Shown: piece after piece, positions 1 through 11,208 of the stretch
Position numbering within the stretch: the first letter of the stretch is position 1
Layout: the number at the start of each line of letters is the position of its first letter
Assembly (NCBI GenBank): GCA_003214695.1
Contig: QCLI01000006.1
Location: forward strand, 1 to 64,000
Origin: Prochlorococcus sp. AG-412-P08
GTDB lineage: Bacteria; Cyanobacteriota; Cyanobacteriia; PCC-6307; Cyanobiaceae
Direction of reading: 5' to 3'
DNA: 64,000 bases
Position numbers and translations under genes: made by a program
The notes under the pieces: generated by a model
Databases searched by the model: none
What the model was told of the DNA's origin: nothing
Seen by the model: only the letters and a program-made list of their open reading frames with translations

Positions 1-72
1 ATTCCTGTTAACCCTCTGCTGGCTTAGAATCGTTTTTTGAATGACCTTAATTCAAAGGCTTTTTCTTTTTTA

Positions 73-144
73 TGCCGGTGAGCGGAATTGAACCGCTGAC
101 CTACTGGTTACGAATCAGTTGCTCTACCCCTGAGCTACACCGGC
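73..144 (-). tRNA. trnT-CGU: tRNA-Thr (anticodon CGU)
   Basis: The reverse strand folds as a complete 72-nt cloverleaf. It has a 7-bp acceptor stem GCCGGTG/CACCGGC with discriminator A, a D arm GCTC/GAGC, an anticodon loop TTCGTAA (anticodon CGT, codon ACG, threonine), a variable segment AGGTC, and a T arm AGCGG-TTCAATT-CCGCT. No CCA is encoded. The anticodon stem has one A/C mismatch next to the loop. A read-through ORF in the opposite direction crosses this locus and is not real there. Confidence 0.95.
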
Positions 145-161
145 ATCCTAACGACTTTAGC

Positions 162-398
162 GTGAACCTAGATCCTAAAATTCGCAAAAAACTTTTACAA
201 GAGTCTAAGACCCCATTTAGAGGTTTGCGTCGTGTAGTTTGGATTGCTTTATCAGCTTCTGCTTTAATGGGGCTTTTAATCATGGGTATACGCTCTGCCT
301 CTGGGGAAACTGTTCTAATGAGCGATGTCACTATTCAGCTAATTGCCTTCTTTGCTTTTTCTAGCTTTATTATTTTAGATCGTTCAAAGAGTTCTTAA
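162..398 (+). CDS. DUF3493 (LPA1/Rep27-related) small membrane protein
   Basis: This is a 78-residue protein starting at GTG 162. The open frame extends upstream only through the antisense of the tRNA, so this GTG, which begins the family-like N-terminus NLDPKIRKKLL, is the likely start. A basic N-terminal segment with a TPFRGLRR stretch precedes two hydrophobic helices, near residues 28-45 and 57-72. The pattern matches the short cyanobacterial DUF3493 family, related to the plant and algal photosystem II assembly factors LPA1 and Rep27. A role in PSII assembly is inferred from family relatives only. It lies between the opposite-strand tRNA-Thr and the convergent infB end. Confidence 0.7.
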   Translation: MNLDPKIRKKLLQESKTPFRGLRRVVWIALSASALMGLLIMGIRSASGETVLMSDVTIQLIAFFAFSSFIILDRSKSS

Positions 399-537
399 GA
401 ATTTCTCTACTTAGGCTAAAAATTATCCATTCTAGAGAGTTTAAGACCATTAATTGCAACTACTAATGCGAGTTATTTAGTGATATGGATATTATCTGTT
501 TTTTGAGGTGATAAAACTTTAAGGATAATTCTGTGAC

Positions 538-3500
538 CTAGGTAGTGAGTTTTCGTCTTTGTGTTACCAGCTTATATCCTTCAATCAGATCCCCTTCTTT
601 CCAGTTTGCAAATCTGTCGCAACCGATGCCACATTCAAAGCCACTAGAAACATCTTTGACTACCTCTTTATTGCGTCTTAGAGAATCAAGATCTCCTTCG
701 AAAATAATTTGTCCAGCTCTCTTAACTCTAACCTTACAGTTACGCTGTAGTTTTCCGTTGGAAATATAACAGCCAGCTACTGCGCTCTTTCCAATAGTAA
801 AGATGGCGCGTACTTCTGCCTCTCCAATTTTTTCTTCAACCATGTCTGGTTCGAGTAGCCCTTCCATGGCTAATTGGATATCTTCTAGAAGTTTATAAAT
901 TACCTCATACTCTCTAACATCGACGCCATTTGCATCTGCAGCCCTTTTAGCCCCGGAGGCCATGGAAGTGTTAAATCCAATAATTACAGCACCTGAAGCA
1001 GCAGCAAGGTCTACATCAGTTTCAGTTATTTCTCCAGGAGCAGAGAGAAGTACTCTTACTTGCACTTCATCTTTAGGTAATTGTTCTAGAGAGCTAAGAA
1101 TTGCCTCTACACTACCTTGAACATCAGCTTTGAGTATGAGATTTAGTTCTTTAAGAGCACCATCATTTGCCTGACCGGACATTGATGAAAGAGAAACCCT
1201 CCTAGAAGCCATTTGTTGTGCAAGACGTGTTGCTCTGGCATCTGATGCCCGATCACCGACAACACTTCTCGCAGATTTTTCATCTGGATAAACTTCGAAC
1301 TCATCTCCTGCAGTAGGAACTTCATTGAAACCAAGTGCTTCAACAGGACAAGATGGCCCTGCTTGTTTAAGCCTTGTGCCATGTTCATCAACCATGGCTC
1401 GAACTTTCCCAAGTACAGGACCAGCTGCAACAACATCTCCCGATTTAAGTGTGCCATTTTGTACGAGTAACGTTGCGACCGGGCCTTTTGCTTTGTCAAG
1501 ATGTGCTTCTACAACTGTTCCTTTGGCCAGTCGGTTGGGATTAGCCTGTAAGTCTTCCACTTCAGTGACTAAAAGGATCATTTCTAATAATTTGTCTATA
1601 TTTTGACTTTTAATTGCACTTACGGGGACCATTACAACATCACCACCCCACTCTTCTGCTACCAACTCTTGCTCTGATAACTCTTGTTTTACTCGGTCAG
1701 GAGACGAACCTTCTTTGTCAATTTTGTTAATTGCAACAACTATGGGTACCTTTGCTGCACGTGCATGGCTAATAGCTTCTAAGGTTTGTGGCCTAACACC
1801 ATCATCAGCTGCGACCACTAGTACGGCAACGTCTGTGACTTTAGTCCCTCTGGCGCGCATAGCAGTAAATGCTGCGTGACCAGGAGTATCAAGGAAGGTT
1901 AACTTGCGGGATTTGTTTTCGTGTGTTATGTCTACTTGGTAGGCGCCTATATGCTGGGTAATGCCTCCAGCCTCTCCAGAGGCGACTCTTGCTTTCCTGA
2001 TTGCGTCTAATAGGCTGGTTTTTCCATGGTCCACATGACCCATCACAGTGACCACAGGTGGCCTTTTGATTAAATGTTTGATATCAGTGTCTTCGATCAT
2101 CTCAACCGTTTTCTTAGCAGCTTCTTCAACATCGTCTTGTAAAACAGGTACTCCAAATTCTTCTGCAACAGTTTCGATTGAGGCTAGGTCTAAAGATTGG
2201 GTGACTGTTGCAGTGATGCCTTTAAAGAAAAGAGATTTAATGATTTCTGAACTTTCAACACTTAGTTTGTCGGCAAGCTCTTGAACTGTAATGTTGTCCT
2301 CTGGAACAACAATCATTTCTGGCCGAACTTGCTTGGCTTCACGTGCTGCACGTAATTCCATTGCTCTTCTACGTTGTCTTTGACGAGTAGATTCTTTCTT
2401 ACGCTTCCGTAATGCTCCTGATGGTTTAGATGCACTTTTTTGTGTTGTTTTTCCCTTAGGTGTAGCAGGACGAGCGAGACTTGCAGAGAGGACTACAGCT
2501 TGCTTCTCTCCAGCAAACCCACTGGTCTCTGTAGTAAGTGCATCATCATTTTCTCCAATAATGTGAACTTTTTGGCGTTGCTTTTGAGGTGACTTATTTC
2601 TAAGGGCTTCTAGTTTCGCTGCATCATCCCAATCAGACTTTCTTTTCCTAGGAGAACCACCTGCTCCAGCACGCAGAGGAGGTCTTTTGGGCGCTGCTGA
2701 AGGGGTTGGCCTATTTGTTGGGGGTTTTGCAGTTGGAGTAGTTTCTCTTTTAGGTCCTTTTGAAATATCTGTACGTTTTATTGGAGGCGTTGCATTATTT
2801 GTTGGCTTTTGCAATTGCATAAGCTCTCCAGGTGCAACTGGTTTTCGCATTCCAGGCGGCATACCAGGGCGAGGCCGCATTTGTTGGGAACGTCCACCGC
2901 CTTCGCTTCTTCTAGGAGCACCTTGCCTGGAGCCAGAGGACCCTGGAGCTTGGCTTGTGGAACCTGAACGGAAGTTTCCATCTCTTGAGCCTCTCCCTCC
3001 AGTGTTGCCAGTCTTGCTATTGCTACGTCTGATTGGAGCTCCTACTAGTTCAACGCGATTGCCCTTAGTTGGAGTTTGACCAGGTCTGCTAGGAGTATTT
3101 TTTAGATGGCTTTGACCACGTGCTTGAAGTTCAGGACCTCTTTGAGGAGAAACCCTTCTTTGATTTGGATTATTGAAAGGTTTTTTGTTTGAAGTCTTTT
3201 GGTTGACTTGGGGCTGTATCTTCGGACGTGGAGGTGGAGCTATGGGCCTTTGAGGAGCTTGAGGCCTTTTTGTTTCTGGCTGATTAACAAGTGGCTTAGG
3301 TGTCGGTTTTGTAGGCTCGTTAATTTTTTTAGCCGAAATATTTATTTTTGTTGATTGTGGCTTGCCAACTATATTTGGCTTGGCTTTGGGAGGATTGGTT
3401 TGTTGATTACTAGTTCCGTTTGGTACAGAGGACTGTGGTTGTCTTGAAACGGGAGGGTTTATTGATTTCTTAGGAGCAGTTGGCGCGGCAGGAGGCTTTG

Positions 3501-4011
3501 GTTGAGATGAAACAGGTTTTACAGGGTTGTTTTTATTAGATTGAGATTGGTTTTTCCTAGCATGTACATTTATAAGATTTGCTTGAGAGTTGGACTGAGG
3601 TTGTTTTGTCTGTAAATTTTCTGCCTTTATAGGTGAAGGAGGCGTTGGTAATTTTGTAATTTCAGGCTTCGGGCTAGATGGCTTGTTCTTTAGAGTAGAT
3701 GCTTTTGCTTTGTTCTCAGGAGTGCTCTTTTCTTTATTAGGTTTTGGAGGTTTCGAAAGTGACCCAACAGCTTTTTTCAAAGATAGGATTTCTTTGCCTG
3801 AAGGTTGCTTGTTTTGCGAAGTCGAGCCTATCTTTTTTTTACCTGCTGTTGATAGAGAATTTTTAATTTTATCTGCATCTAAATCACTAATAGAACTGCT
3901 GTGACTTTTGACTGGAATTGAAAGCTTTTTAGCAGCATCAAGCACATCTTTATTATCCAGATTTAGATCTCTGGAAAGTTCGTAGATTCTGATTTTGCCG
4001 CTGCTGGTCAT
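538..4011 (-). CDS. infB: Translation initiation factor IF-2
   Basis: This GTPase delivers fMet-tRNA to the 30S subunit and promotes subunit joining. The 1157-residue protein has an IF2_N motif at residues 1-50, then about 500 residues of low-complexity sequence rich in Pro, Lys, Gln, Asn and Ser. A second IF2_N domain follows near residue 570. The G domain carries GHVDHGKT (G1), DTPGHAAF (G3) and NKID (G4), and domains II-IV end in a [12 protein letters not shown]-like tail. Start is ATG. It is the last gene of the minus-strand rimP-nusA-ylxR-infB operon, 63 bp after ylxR. The long linker is usual for cyanobacterial IF2; its sequence is unlikely to be conserved. Confidence 0.97.
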   Translation of the reverse strand: MTSSGKIRIYELSRDLNLDNKDVLDAAKKLSIPVKSHSSSISDLDADKIKNSLSTAGKKKIGSTSQNKQPSGKEILSLKKAVGSLSKPPKPNKEKSTPENKAKASTLKNKPSSPKPEITKLPTPPSPIKAENLQTKQPQSNSQANLINVHARKNQSQSNKNNPVKPVSSQPKPPAAPTAPKKSINPPVSRQPQSSVPNGTSNQQTNPPKAKPNIVGKPQSTKINISAKKINEPTKPTPKPLVNQPETKRPQAPQRPIAPPPRPKIQPQVNQKTSNKKPFNNPNQRRVSPQRGPELQARGQSHLKNTPSRPGQTPTKGNRVELVGAPIRRSNSKTGNTGGRGSRDGNFRSGSTSQAPGSSGSRQGAPRRSEGGGRSQQMRPRPGMPPGMRKPVAPGELMQLQKPTNNATPPIKRTDISKGPKRETTPTAKPPTNRPTPSAAPKRPPLRAGAGGSPRKRKSDWDDAAKLEALRNKSPQKQRQKVHIIGENDDALTTETSGFAGEKQAVVLSASLARPATPKGKTTQKSASKPSGALRKRKKESTRQRQRRRAMELRAAREAKQVRPEMIVVPEDNITVQELADKLSVESSEIIKSLFFKGITATVTQSLDLASIETVAEEFGVPVLQDDVEEAAKKTVEMIEDTDIKHLIKRPPVVTVMGHVDHGKTSLLDAIRKARVASGEAGGITQHIGAYQVDITHENKSRKLTFLDTPGHAAFTAMRARGTKVTDVAVLVVAADDGVRPQTLEAISHARAAKVPIVVAINKIDKEGSSPDRVKQELSEQELVAEEWGGDVVMVPVSAIKSQNIDKLLEMILLVTEVEDLQANPNRLAKGTVVEAHLDKAKGPVATLLVQNGTLKSGDVVAAGPVLGKVRAMVDEHGTRLKQAGPSCPVEALGFNEVPTAGDEFEVYPDEKSARSVVGDRASDARATRLAQQMASRRVSLSSMSGQANDGALKELNLILKADVQGSVEAILSSLEQLPKDEVQVRVLLSAPGEITETDVDLAAASGAVIIGFNTSMASGAKRAADANGVDVREYEVIYKLLEDIQLAMEGLLEPDMVEEKIGEAEVRAIFTIGKSAVAGCYISNGKLQRNCKVRVKRAGQIIFEGDLDSLRRNKEVVKDVSSGFECGIGCDRFANWKEGDLIEGYKLVTQRRKLTT

Positions 4012-4074
4012 TAAATTTTAAGTGGATGCTGGCAATTTTTAAATGAAGTTCCCATTTTATTTGGGATATACCTT

Positions 4075-4353
4075 TTATATTGCCTTAGTAATTGAATCAT
4101 TGCCGTGATTCAATCTATTTTGCAGCACCTCTATAACACTTACATTTACCTGACATCTCAGGGCTTTGTGTAAACGCTTTCGCTGCCATGCTTCTTTTAG
4201 GCAGTTCTCTGAAGGGCATAGGTAAGCAGACCTACCCATTCCTTTGTCGAGAACAACGCCATCCCGATAGTCCCTGATTACTCTCCAGAGCTGCTTTCGG
4301 TCGAAAAGCTGCCTACAAGAAACACAGCGACGCAGGACGGGGGTTTTGATCAC
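4075..4353 (-). CDS. ylxR: YlxR/DUF448 family protein
   Basis: This is a 92-residue basic protein of the YlxR (DUF448) family, found between nusA and infB in many bacteria and thought to bind RNA. The N-terminal RRCVSCRQLFDRKQLWRVIR and central GMGRSAYLCPSENCL are the family hallmarks; four cysteines sit in two pairs. The GTG start overlaps the nusA stop as GTGA, indicating translational coupling. Its exact function in cyanobacteria is unknown to me. In other bacteria YlxR relatives have been linked to RNase P and transcription control. Confidence 0.9.
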   Translation of the reverse strand: MIKTPVLRRCVSCRQLFDRKQLWRVIRDYRDGVVLDKGMGRSAYLCPSENCLKEAWQRKRLHKALRCQVNVSVIEVLQNRLNHGNDSITKAI

Positions 4354-5789
4354 CGGGTTCTATCCTCATCTGAACTTAATTCTCCTTCTACATAAGATTC
4401 CTGGCTGTCATCTTCACTGGAATTGTTAACAACATTTTTCTCTTCAGATGCCAAGTTTTCTTCTGCTTCTTCTTGATATTGGTCTTGCTCCTCGTCGTCT
4501 TCAGGCAATGGATACAACTCTCTTAAACGAGCATCTTCTTCGGCTCTGGCCGCCTGCTCTGCTGCTAGGCGATCTTCAGCTTCTTTTTGAAGTGCTTCCT
4601 CTTCTTCTCTTTGAGAGATTAGTTCAGTTACTATTTCGTCTTCTGCAGTTTGATCATATTCCTGGGAATTTTTTATATCTATCTTCCACCCTGTAAGTCT
4701 TGCCGCAAGCCTGACATTTTGCCCTTCTCTTCCAATCGCGAGACTTAGCTGATCAGGTGGAACAAGAACATGTGCATGCTGTCCTTCAGGGTCTACTAGT
4801 CTCACCATCTCAACTCTTGCTGGACTGAGAGAATTACAGATGTATTGGACAGGATCAGCGGACCAACGGATAACATCAATTTTTTCTCCTCTTAATTCAT
4901 TAACTACTTGTTGGATTCTTGAGCCTCTAGCTCCAATGCAAGCTCCAACTGGGTCGACTTCTCTTTCAATACTATCTACCGCTACTTTTGTTCTTGGACC
5001 AACAGCTCTAGTAGGTGGGTTTGCTTCACGAGCTACGGCAACAATTCTTACTGAGCCTTCTTGTATTTCCGGAACTTCGTTTTCAAACAAATAAACAACA
5101 AGGCCAGCATTTGCCCTACTCACAAATAACTGAGGCCCTCGTCTGGGCACTTCGCTAACTTCTTTAAGAAATACTTTGAATGTTGCATTCGCTCGATAAT
5201 TATCATTTGGAAGCTGATCTCTTCTAGGGAGTTCTGCTTCAACTTCTGGTCTGCCAAGTCCAGAACTTACTGCCATGATTACGGATTGGCGTTCAAAACG
5301 TATAACTCGAGCTGTTAAAACTGGATCCTCTAGATCGGCAAACTCTTCCTGGATCATTCTTCTTTGCTGATCTCGCAACTTCTGAGAAAGAACTTGTTTT
5401 GTAGTGGCAGCAGCCATCCTTCCAAACTCTTCTTTTTCTGGGGTTACATCGAGTACTACCGTATCTCCTGCTTGTGCATCTTCGGCTACTTGCATAACTT
5501 CAGCTAGAGCTATTTGATGATCTTCACTTTCTACTTCTTCTACAATAATTTTACTAGCTAGTACTCTATATCCTTCTTGCTCAAGATCTAAGCCGATATC
5601 AAAGTTGCTAAAATACTCTTCTTCAAAAGGATTGTCATTAATGCCTAGGTAGAGTGTTCGCCTATATCTTTCATATCCTTTTAATAAAGCTTCCCTAAGG
5701 GCAGTCTCGACAACTTGAGCAGGGAGTTTTTTCTCCTCACTAATATCTTCGATTAAGTTATTGAGACCGGGGAGAAGAACTAAGGCCAT
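4350..5789 (-). CDS. nusA: Transcription termination/antitermination factor NusA
   Basis: NusA binds RNA polymerase and nascent RNA to control pausing, termination and antitermination. In 479 residues the order is the N-terminal polymerase-binding domain (about 1-130), an S1 domain (about 135-200), two KH domains (the first contains GACIGARGSRIQQV, the second LAIGREGQNVRLAARLTGW), then a roughly 100-residue acidic tail rich in Glu and Asp. The E. coli-type C-terminal repeats are absent, as is usual outside Proteobacteria. Start is ATG. It lies 47 bp downstream of rimP and overlaps ylxR by 4 nt. Confidence 0.96.
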   Translation of the reverse strand: MALVLLPGLNNLIEDISEEKKLPAQVVETALREALLKGYERYRRTLYLGINDNPFEEEYFSNFDIGLDLEQEGYRVLASKIIVEEVESEDHQIALAEVMQVAEDAQAGDTVVLDVTPEKEEFGRMAAATTKQVLSQKLRDQQRRMIQEEFADLEDPVLTARVIRFERQSVIMAVSSGLGRPEVEAELPRRDQLPNDNYRANATFKVFLKEVSEVPRRGPQLFVSRANAGLVVYLFENEVPEIQEGSVRIVAVAREANPPTRAVGPRTKVAVDSIEREVDPVGACIGARGSRIQQVVNELRGEKIDVIRWSADPVQYICNSLSPARVEMVRLVDPEGQHAHVLVPPDQLSLAIGREGQNVRLAARLTGWKIDIKNSQEYDQTAEDEIVTELISQREEEEALQKEAEDRLAAEQAARAEEDARLRELYPLPEDDEEQDQYQEEAEENLASEEKNVVNNSSEDDSQESYVEGELSSDEDRTR

Positions 5790-5836
5790 CGATGATGGGA
5801 AATAAAAATGGAAATGTTTGAGTTAAGTCTTTTTGG

Positions 5837-6304
5837 TTATCCAGTTGGACTAGATAGTCTTACTTGAATAACACTTTCTCTTGGTATTTTGCTCATTTTT
5901 CCTTTGACATTTATTTGTAAATGCTCTTTGGATCGTGTATGAAGCAAACCACTATAAAGAACAGTAGATTTAGAATCGTTTTTGGTGGATACTTCAATAG
6001 GAAAACCTTTGAAGGTTTCAAACTCCTTATCGGTTTCTAGGATATCATTTAGACCCGGACTGCTAATTTCTAGGATATAAGCTGAATTTAATAACTTAGA
6101 ATTCTCTATAGCCTCTCCAATTGGATTTGTTATCAGAGTACAATCATCCAAGGAAACATCAGCACCATCTTTATGACGAATTTGAACTTGTATTGTCATA
6201 GGGACTGATTGGGTAATTAGTTGCAAATGAACTATTTTAAAACCTTCTTTTTCAGCTGTATTTGCAGCTAGGCGCTTTAAATCTTTGACGATTTGGTTTA
6301 GCAA
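5837..6304 (-). CDS. rimP: Ribosome maturation factor RimP
   Basis: RimP helps assemble the 30S subunit. The sequence fits the family: an N-terminal alpha/beta domain, the central LDDCTLITNPIGEAIE and YILEISSPGLNDIL segments, and a C-terminal SH3-like barrel ending PRESVIQVRL. I chose the TTG at 6304 (155 residues, near the usual length). The frame stays open to another TTG at 6337, but that codon lies inside the arm of a perfect 7-bp inverted repeat. There is no ATG in this region, so the start is uncertain. It is first in the operon leading to infB. Confidence 0.85.
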   Translation of the reverse strand: MLNQIVKDLKRLAANTAEKEGFKIVHLQLITQSVPMTIQVQIRHKDGADVSLDDCTLITNPIGEAIENSKLLNSAYILEISSPGLNDILETDKEFETFKGFPIEVSTKNDSKSTVLYSGLLHTRSKEHLQINVKGKMSKIPRESVIQVRLSSPTG

Positions 6305-6318
6305 GAGACAAAGGTTAT

Positions 6319-6339
6319 TGTTGGGCCTTAAACCCAACA
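6319..6339 (-). promoter_or_regulatory. Hairpin in the rimP leader
   Basis: Perfect inverted repeat TGTTGGG / CCCAACA (6319-6325 and 6333-6339) with a 7-nt loop. On the minus strand it lies 15 nt upstream of the chosen rimP TTG and would be in the 5' leader of the rimP-nusA-infB mRNA. On the plus strand it is followed by GTTTTTG, so a plus-strand terminator cannot be excluded, although no plus-strand gene precedes it nearby. Confidence 0.45.
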
Positions 6340-6459
6340 GTTTTTGATTTAACCAGCCTCAATCAAGGAGGTAACCGTCAGGCAAATTAATTCTAATGGA
6401 TGATCTTTTACTTTTCTACAGTGAAAAATTTTGACTTTGCTTAAATTTTCTCTATTTAG

Positions 6460-7641
<1,182 letters not shown>

Positions 7642-7675
7642 AAAGCTTGCTACTGTCACGAAAAGGTTTTAAAAG

Positions 7676-8389
7676 ATGGAAGATCTACAAACTCAAATGA
7701 AAATCGCGGTAGCAAAAGCTGCTGTTGATCAAATTGAAGATGGAATGGTGCTTGGACTTGGCTCAGGTTCTACAGCAGCTCTCATGATCAAGTCTTTAGG
7801 GGAAAAGTTAAAAGAAGGTTCTCTTAGAGACATCGTTGGTGTGACAACTTCCTTTCAGGGAGAGGTGCTTGCTACACAACTTGGGATACCTCTTAAGGCT
7901 TTTTCAGCAGTCAGTAAAATTGACCTGGCTATTGATGGAGCAGATGAAGTTGATCCTGCCTTCCAACTAATTAAAGGTGGTGGCGCATGTCATGTACAAG
8001 AGAAACTCGTTGCTTCATTAGCTGATCGCTTTGTAGTTGTTGTTGATTCAACTAAGATCGTAAAAAAATTAAATCTAGATTTTAGGTTGCCAGTTGAAGT
8101 TTTACCTTCTGCATGGCAGTTGGTTCAGAAGAGGGTTAAATCTTTAGGTGCAGAATCTTCGCTGCGGATGGCTAAGAAAAAAGCAGGTCCAATAGTTACT
8201 GATCAGGGGAACCTCGTACTAGATGTTGCTTTTAGGAATGGGATTGAGGACCCTGAAGCGTTAGAAAAGCAATTAAATAATTTTCCTGGAGTGTTAGAAA
8301 ACGGCCTCTTTATAAATCTTACAGATGAGGTTTTGGTAGGAGAAATTATTAATGGAAGTACAATTGTTAATCATTTGACGAAGTCCTAG
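7676..8389 (+). CDS. rpiA: Ribose-5-phosphate isomerase A
   Basis: RpiA interconverts ribose 5-phosphate and ribulose 5-phosphate in the Calvin cycle and the pentose phosphate pathway. The 237-residue protein has the family signatures LGLGSGSTA (phosphate loop, about residues 27-35), [11 protein letters not shown] with its catalytic Asp pair, KGGGACH (substrate-binding Lys) and a following catalytic Glu in QEKLVAS. An AAAAGG-like ribosome site precedes the ATG. Its last 23 bases overlap the convergent hisD. Confidence 0.96.
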   Translation: MEDLQTQMKIAVAKAAVDQIEDGMVLGLGSGSTAALMIKSLGEKLKEGSLRDIVGVTTSFQGEVLATQLGIPLKAFSAVSKIDLAIDGADEVDPAFQLIKGGGACHVQEKLVASLADRFVVVVDSTKIVKKLNLDFRLPVEVLPSAWQLVQKRVKSLGAESSLRMAKKKAGPIVTDQGNLVLDVAFRNGIEDPEALEKQLNNFPGVLENGLFINLTDEVLVGEIINGSTIVNHLTKS

Positions 8390-9710
8390 AAATTCTTAAT
8401 TTTACAGAATTTGCATGGCTATGAAGTCCTTCGCTATTAGCTAATTGAAGAATCGCATTACTTGTTTTAATTAAAGCTTCTTCTGTAAAGTTTATGATTG
8501 ATGTGCTTTTCATAAAAGTTTCTACTCCTAAGGCACTGCTGAATCTTGCGGTTCCTGAAGTTGGTAAAGTGTGATTTGGACCAGCCAGATAATCTCCTGT
8601 TGCTTCAGGACTCCAGGGACCCAAAAATATTGCACCTGCATTTTTTATTTTCGAAGCTAGCTGTAATGGATTTGCAATTAATAATTCAAGGTGTTCTGGT
8701 GCAAATCTGTTGCTTAATTCTGCGCATGTCTCAAGGTCTTTGCAAATTACGATTAGTCCCCAATCATTGAGAGATTTTCTGCAAATTTCTGACCGAGGGT
8801 GATTGTGCAATTGTTTTTCAATTTCATAGTTAACCCTGGTTAAAAGACTTTCGTCTGTAGTCAGCAAGATTGAGGCAGCTAGTGGGTCATGTTCAGCTTG
8901 AGCGAGAAGATCTGCTGCAATGTGTTCGACTTTCGCAGTATTGTCTGCAATTATTAAAACCTCACTTGGACCTGCAAGTGAATCAATGCCTACTTGCCCG
9001 TACACAGATTTCTTTGCCAACGTTACGTAAACATTCCCTGGACCACTGATCACATCTACTCGAGGGATGGTTTCTGTTCCATAAGAAAGAGCTCCAATTG
9101 CTTGGGCACCACCTATGCGAAATATTTTGTTAATTCCTGATACATGAGCGGCTGCAAGAACTGTCTTGTTTAGCTTCCCAGTCTGATTAGCAGGTGAAAC
9201 CATTATTATCTCCTCAACTCCAGCAACTAAAGCTGGTATTGCGTTCATAAGAACAGTGCTTGGATATGCTGCCCGGCCCCCAGGGATATAGATCCCTGCT
9301 TTGTTAACGGGACCCCACCTGCGGCCAAGTTGTTCTCCATGAGCTCCTTTTGTTAGGAAATCTTTTGGAAATTGATTTTTGTGAAATTCTTCGATTCTTG
9401 TCTTTGCAAGAAAGAGTGAATCTTGTAATTCTTTTGGGGTTTCATTCCACGCTTGAGCAATCTCTTCCGGATTTACTTGTAGTGGTTTTGGTGTGAATCC
9501 ATCGAATTGTTTGGTCAGTCTTGTTAATGCACCATCCCCAGATTGTTTAACTTCTTCCAGAATCTTGTTTACGGCTGTCAGAGCTTGTTCTTGCGAATCT
9601 AATGATGTCCGCGAGGCAATCTTGTCCAGGAATCCTTCTGCTTCTTGTGGATCTTTTGTGCAATTCAATATTTTTCTACTGTGAGTCAACCTTTCCAATG
9701 GAATTCTCAT
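8367..9710 (-). CDS. hisD: Histidinol dehydrogenase
   Basis: HisD catalyses the last two oxidations of histidine synthesis, from L-histidinol to L-histidine, with NAD and zinc. The 447-residue length is normal. Visible motifs are [12 protein letters not shown], a dinucleotide-binding stretch [34 protein letters not shown] (with zinc-ligand Gln and His) and FAPEHLEL (the catalytic Glu-His). The conserved [16 protein letters not shown] segment lies near the C-terminus. Start is ATG. It stands alone on the minus strand and converges on rpiA with a 23-nt overlap; the upstream region is shared with rpsT. Confidence 0.96.
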   Translation of the reverse strand: MRIPLERLTHSRKILNCTKDPQEAEGFLDKIASRTSLDSQEQALTAVNKILEEVKQSGDGALTRLTKQFDGFTPKPLQVNPEEIAQAWNETPKELQDSLFLAKTRIEEFHKNQFPKDFLTKGAHGEQLGRRWGPVNKAGIYIPGGRAAYPSTVLMNAIPALVAGVEEIIMVSPANQTGKLNKTVLAAAHVSGINKIFRIGGAQAIGALSYGTETIPRVDVISGPGNVYVTLAKKSVYGQVGIDSLAGPSEVLIIADNTAKVEHIAADLLAQAEHDPLAASILLTTDESLLTRVNYEIEKQLHNHPRSEICRKSLNDWGLIVICKDLETCAELSNRFAPEHLELLIANPLQLASKIKNAGAIFLGPWSPEATGDYLAGPNHTLPTSGTARFSSALGVETFMKSTSIINFTEEALIKTSNAILQLANSEGLHSHANSVKLRISRTSSND

Positions 9711-9783
9711 GTAAAGCTAGACGTTTCTTTCTGCAATTGCCTTGAATTTGGGCAAGATCTTTTTTTTATTAAGCTTATTAAGC

Positions 9784-10119
<336 letters not shown>

Positions 10120-10148
10120 TTAAAAACACCTCGATCTATTCTGTCTTC

Positions 10149-10937
10149 GTGACTTTAAATCATCTTATAGATAGTCACTGCCATATAGTTTTTTCAACTT
10201 TCCAAGATGATCTTGATGAAGTTGCTGCAAGATGGAGGGCAGCAGGGGTTACAAGTTTGGTTCATGCTTGCGTAGAACCATCTGAAATTCCTGAAATTAG
10301 AAAATTAGCTGATCGTTTTCCAGAACTAAGATATTCAGTTGGGGTTCATCCTTTAGATACCAAGCATTGGAATGAAGGGACAACCATAGATATTTTACGA
10401 AATGCTGCCTTAGATGATTCTCGAGTCGTTGCGATAGGTGAGTTGGGATTAGACCTGTATAAAGATTCAAATTTGGATGAGCAAGTTGCAGCACTTAAAC
10501 CCCAATTGAAACTTGCCGTTGAGTTGGATTTACCGGTTATTGTTCATTGCAGAGAAGCCGCATCTCCTATGCTTGAACTTCTAGAAGAACTTAAGAGTTC
10601 GAACTCTTTGGTTCGTGGTGTAATGCATTGTTGGGGAGGAACTTTGGAAGAGATGGAACAGTTTTTAAATTTCGGATTCTTCATTAGCTTTAGTGGAACT
10701 GTTACCTTCCCTAAAGCAAAGCAAATTCAAGAATGTGCTTTAAATGTTCCAGAAGATCGTTTCCTGATAGAGACGGATTGCCCTTTTCTTGCTCCTGTTC
10801 CAAAAAGAGGAAAGCGAAATGAACCTGCCTTTGTTCAATCAGTTGCACATAAAATTGCGGAGATAAGAGGTCAAAGCTTTGCTTCTGTGGCTAATAGCAG
10901 TACTGGGAATGCAAGATTATTGTTTGGTTTACCATAA
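10149..10937 (+). CDS. tatD: TatD family metal-dependent hydrolase (DNase)
   Basis: This is a 262-residue TIM-barrel hydrolase of the TatD/YcfH family, whose members have 3'-5' exonuclease activity. Metal-binding residues are visible: IDSHCHI near the N-terminus (HxH), GELGLDLY (Glu), IVHCREA and MHCWGG (His), and ETDCPFLAP (Asp). Start is GTG 10149, 29 bp after rpsT, so the two may be co-transcribed. Family assignment is secure; the physiological substrate is not. Confidence 0.92.
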   Translation: MTLNHLIDSHCHIVFSTFQDDLDEVAARWRAAGVTSLVHACVEPSEIPEIRKLADRFPELRYSVGVHPLDTKHWNEGTTIDILRNAALDDSRVVAIGELGLDLYKDSNLDEQVAALKPQLKLAVELDLPVIVHCREAASPMLELLEELKSSNSLVRGVMHCWGGTLEEMEQFLNFGFFISFSGTVTFPKAKQIQECALNVPEDRFLIETDCPFLAPVPKRGKRNEPAFVQSVAHKIAEIRGQSFASVANSSTGNARLLFGLP

Positions 10938-11208
10938 ATTAGAAATTTATATAGATAAAAAAAACATATAAGTGTAATATTGAACATTGTCTTGGGCTTG
11001 GCGTAGTATCTCTGCGTCTTTACCTTGGGAAGCTTGTCTTTCTTCAAGAGTTTGTTAACGACTGCTGTTTTCATTTCATTGAGCTATTGAATTCTTTGCT
11101 CCCTCTTTTTTAAAGAGACTAGCCTTTTCAATTGGTTCCTTGATTTAGTTCTAGTAGTTCAGTTCCAAGATTAAAAAGTCCCTCCCTTTAGCAGCAGCAG
11201 GTTCTCGA
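10938..11208 (+). promoter_or_regulatory. Intergenic region and presumed leader upstream of rpoB
   Basis: This 271-bp stretch has no credible ORF on either strand. It is one of the longer gaps in the window and must hold the promoter of the long rpoB-rpoC1-rpoC2 transcript. A weak hairpin CTCTTT-TTT-AAAGAG lies at 11103-11117. I see no recognisable riboswitch, no L10/L12-type site and no clear -35/-10 pair. Confidence 0.4.

Noticed and set aside
72-161. An N-terminal extension of the DUF3493 frame.
   Set aside because: These codons lie antisense to the tRNA-Thr gene; the conserved protein begins at GTG 162.
1143-1499. A 118-codon minus-strand ORF inside infB in another frame.
   Set aside because: It is fully covered by the conserved IF2 domains in the true frame.
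2687-3079. A 130-codon plus-strand ORF opposite infB.
   Set aside because: It mirrors the Pro/Arg/Gly-rich low-complexity part of infB, whose repetitive codons keep the reverse frame open. Protein composition is atypical.
6365-6434. A strong AAGGAGGT at 6365-6372 followed by a 12-codon ORF at 6396-6434 on the plus strand.
   Set aside because: The peptide is tiny, spacing to its ATG is 23 nt, and no similar gene is known to me at this site. The match to a ribosome site in a gap is likely chance.
11103-11117. CTCTTT-TTT-AAAGAG hairpin upstream of rpoB.
   Set aside because: A 6-bp AT-rich stem with a 3-nt loop is too weak to call a terminator or regulator.
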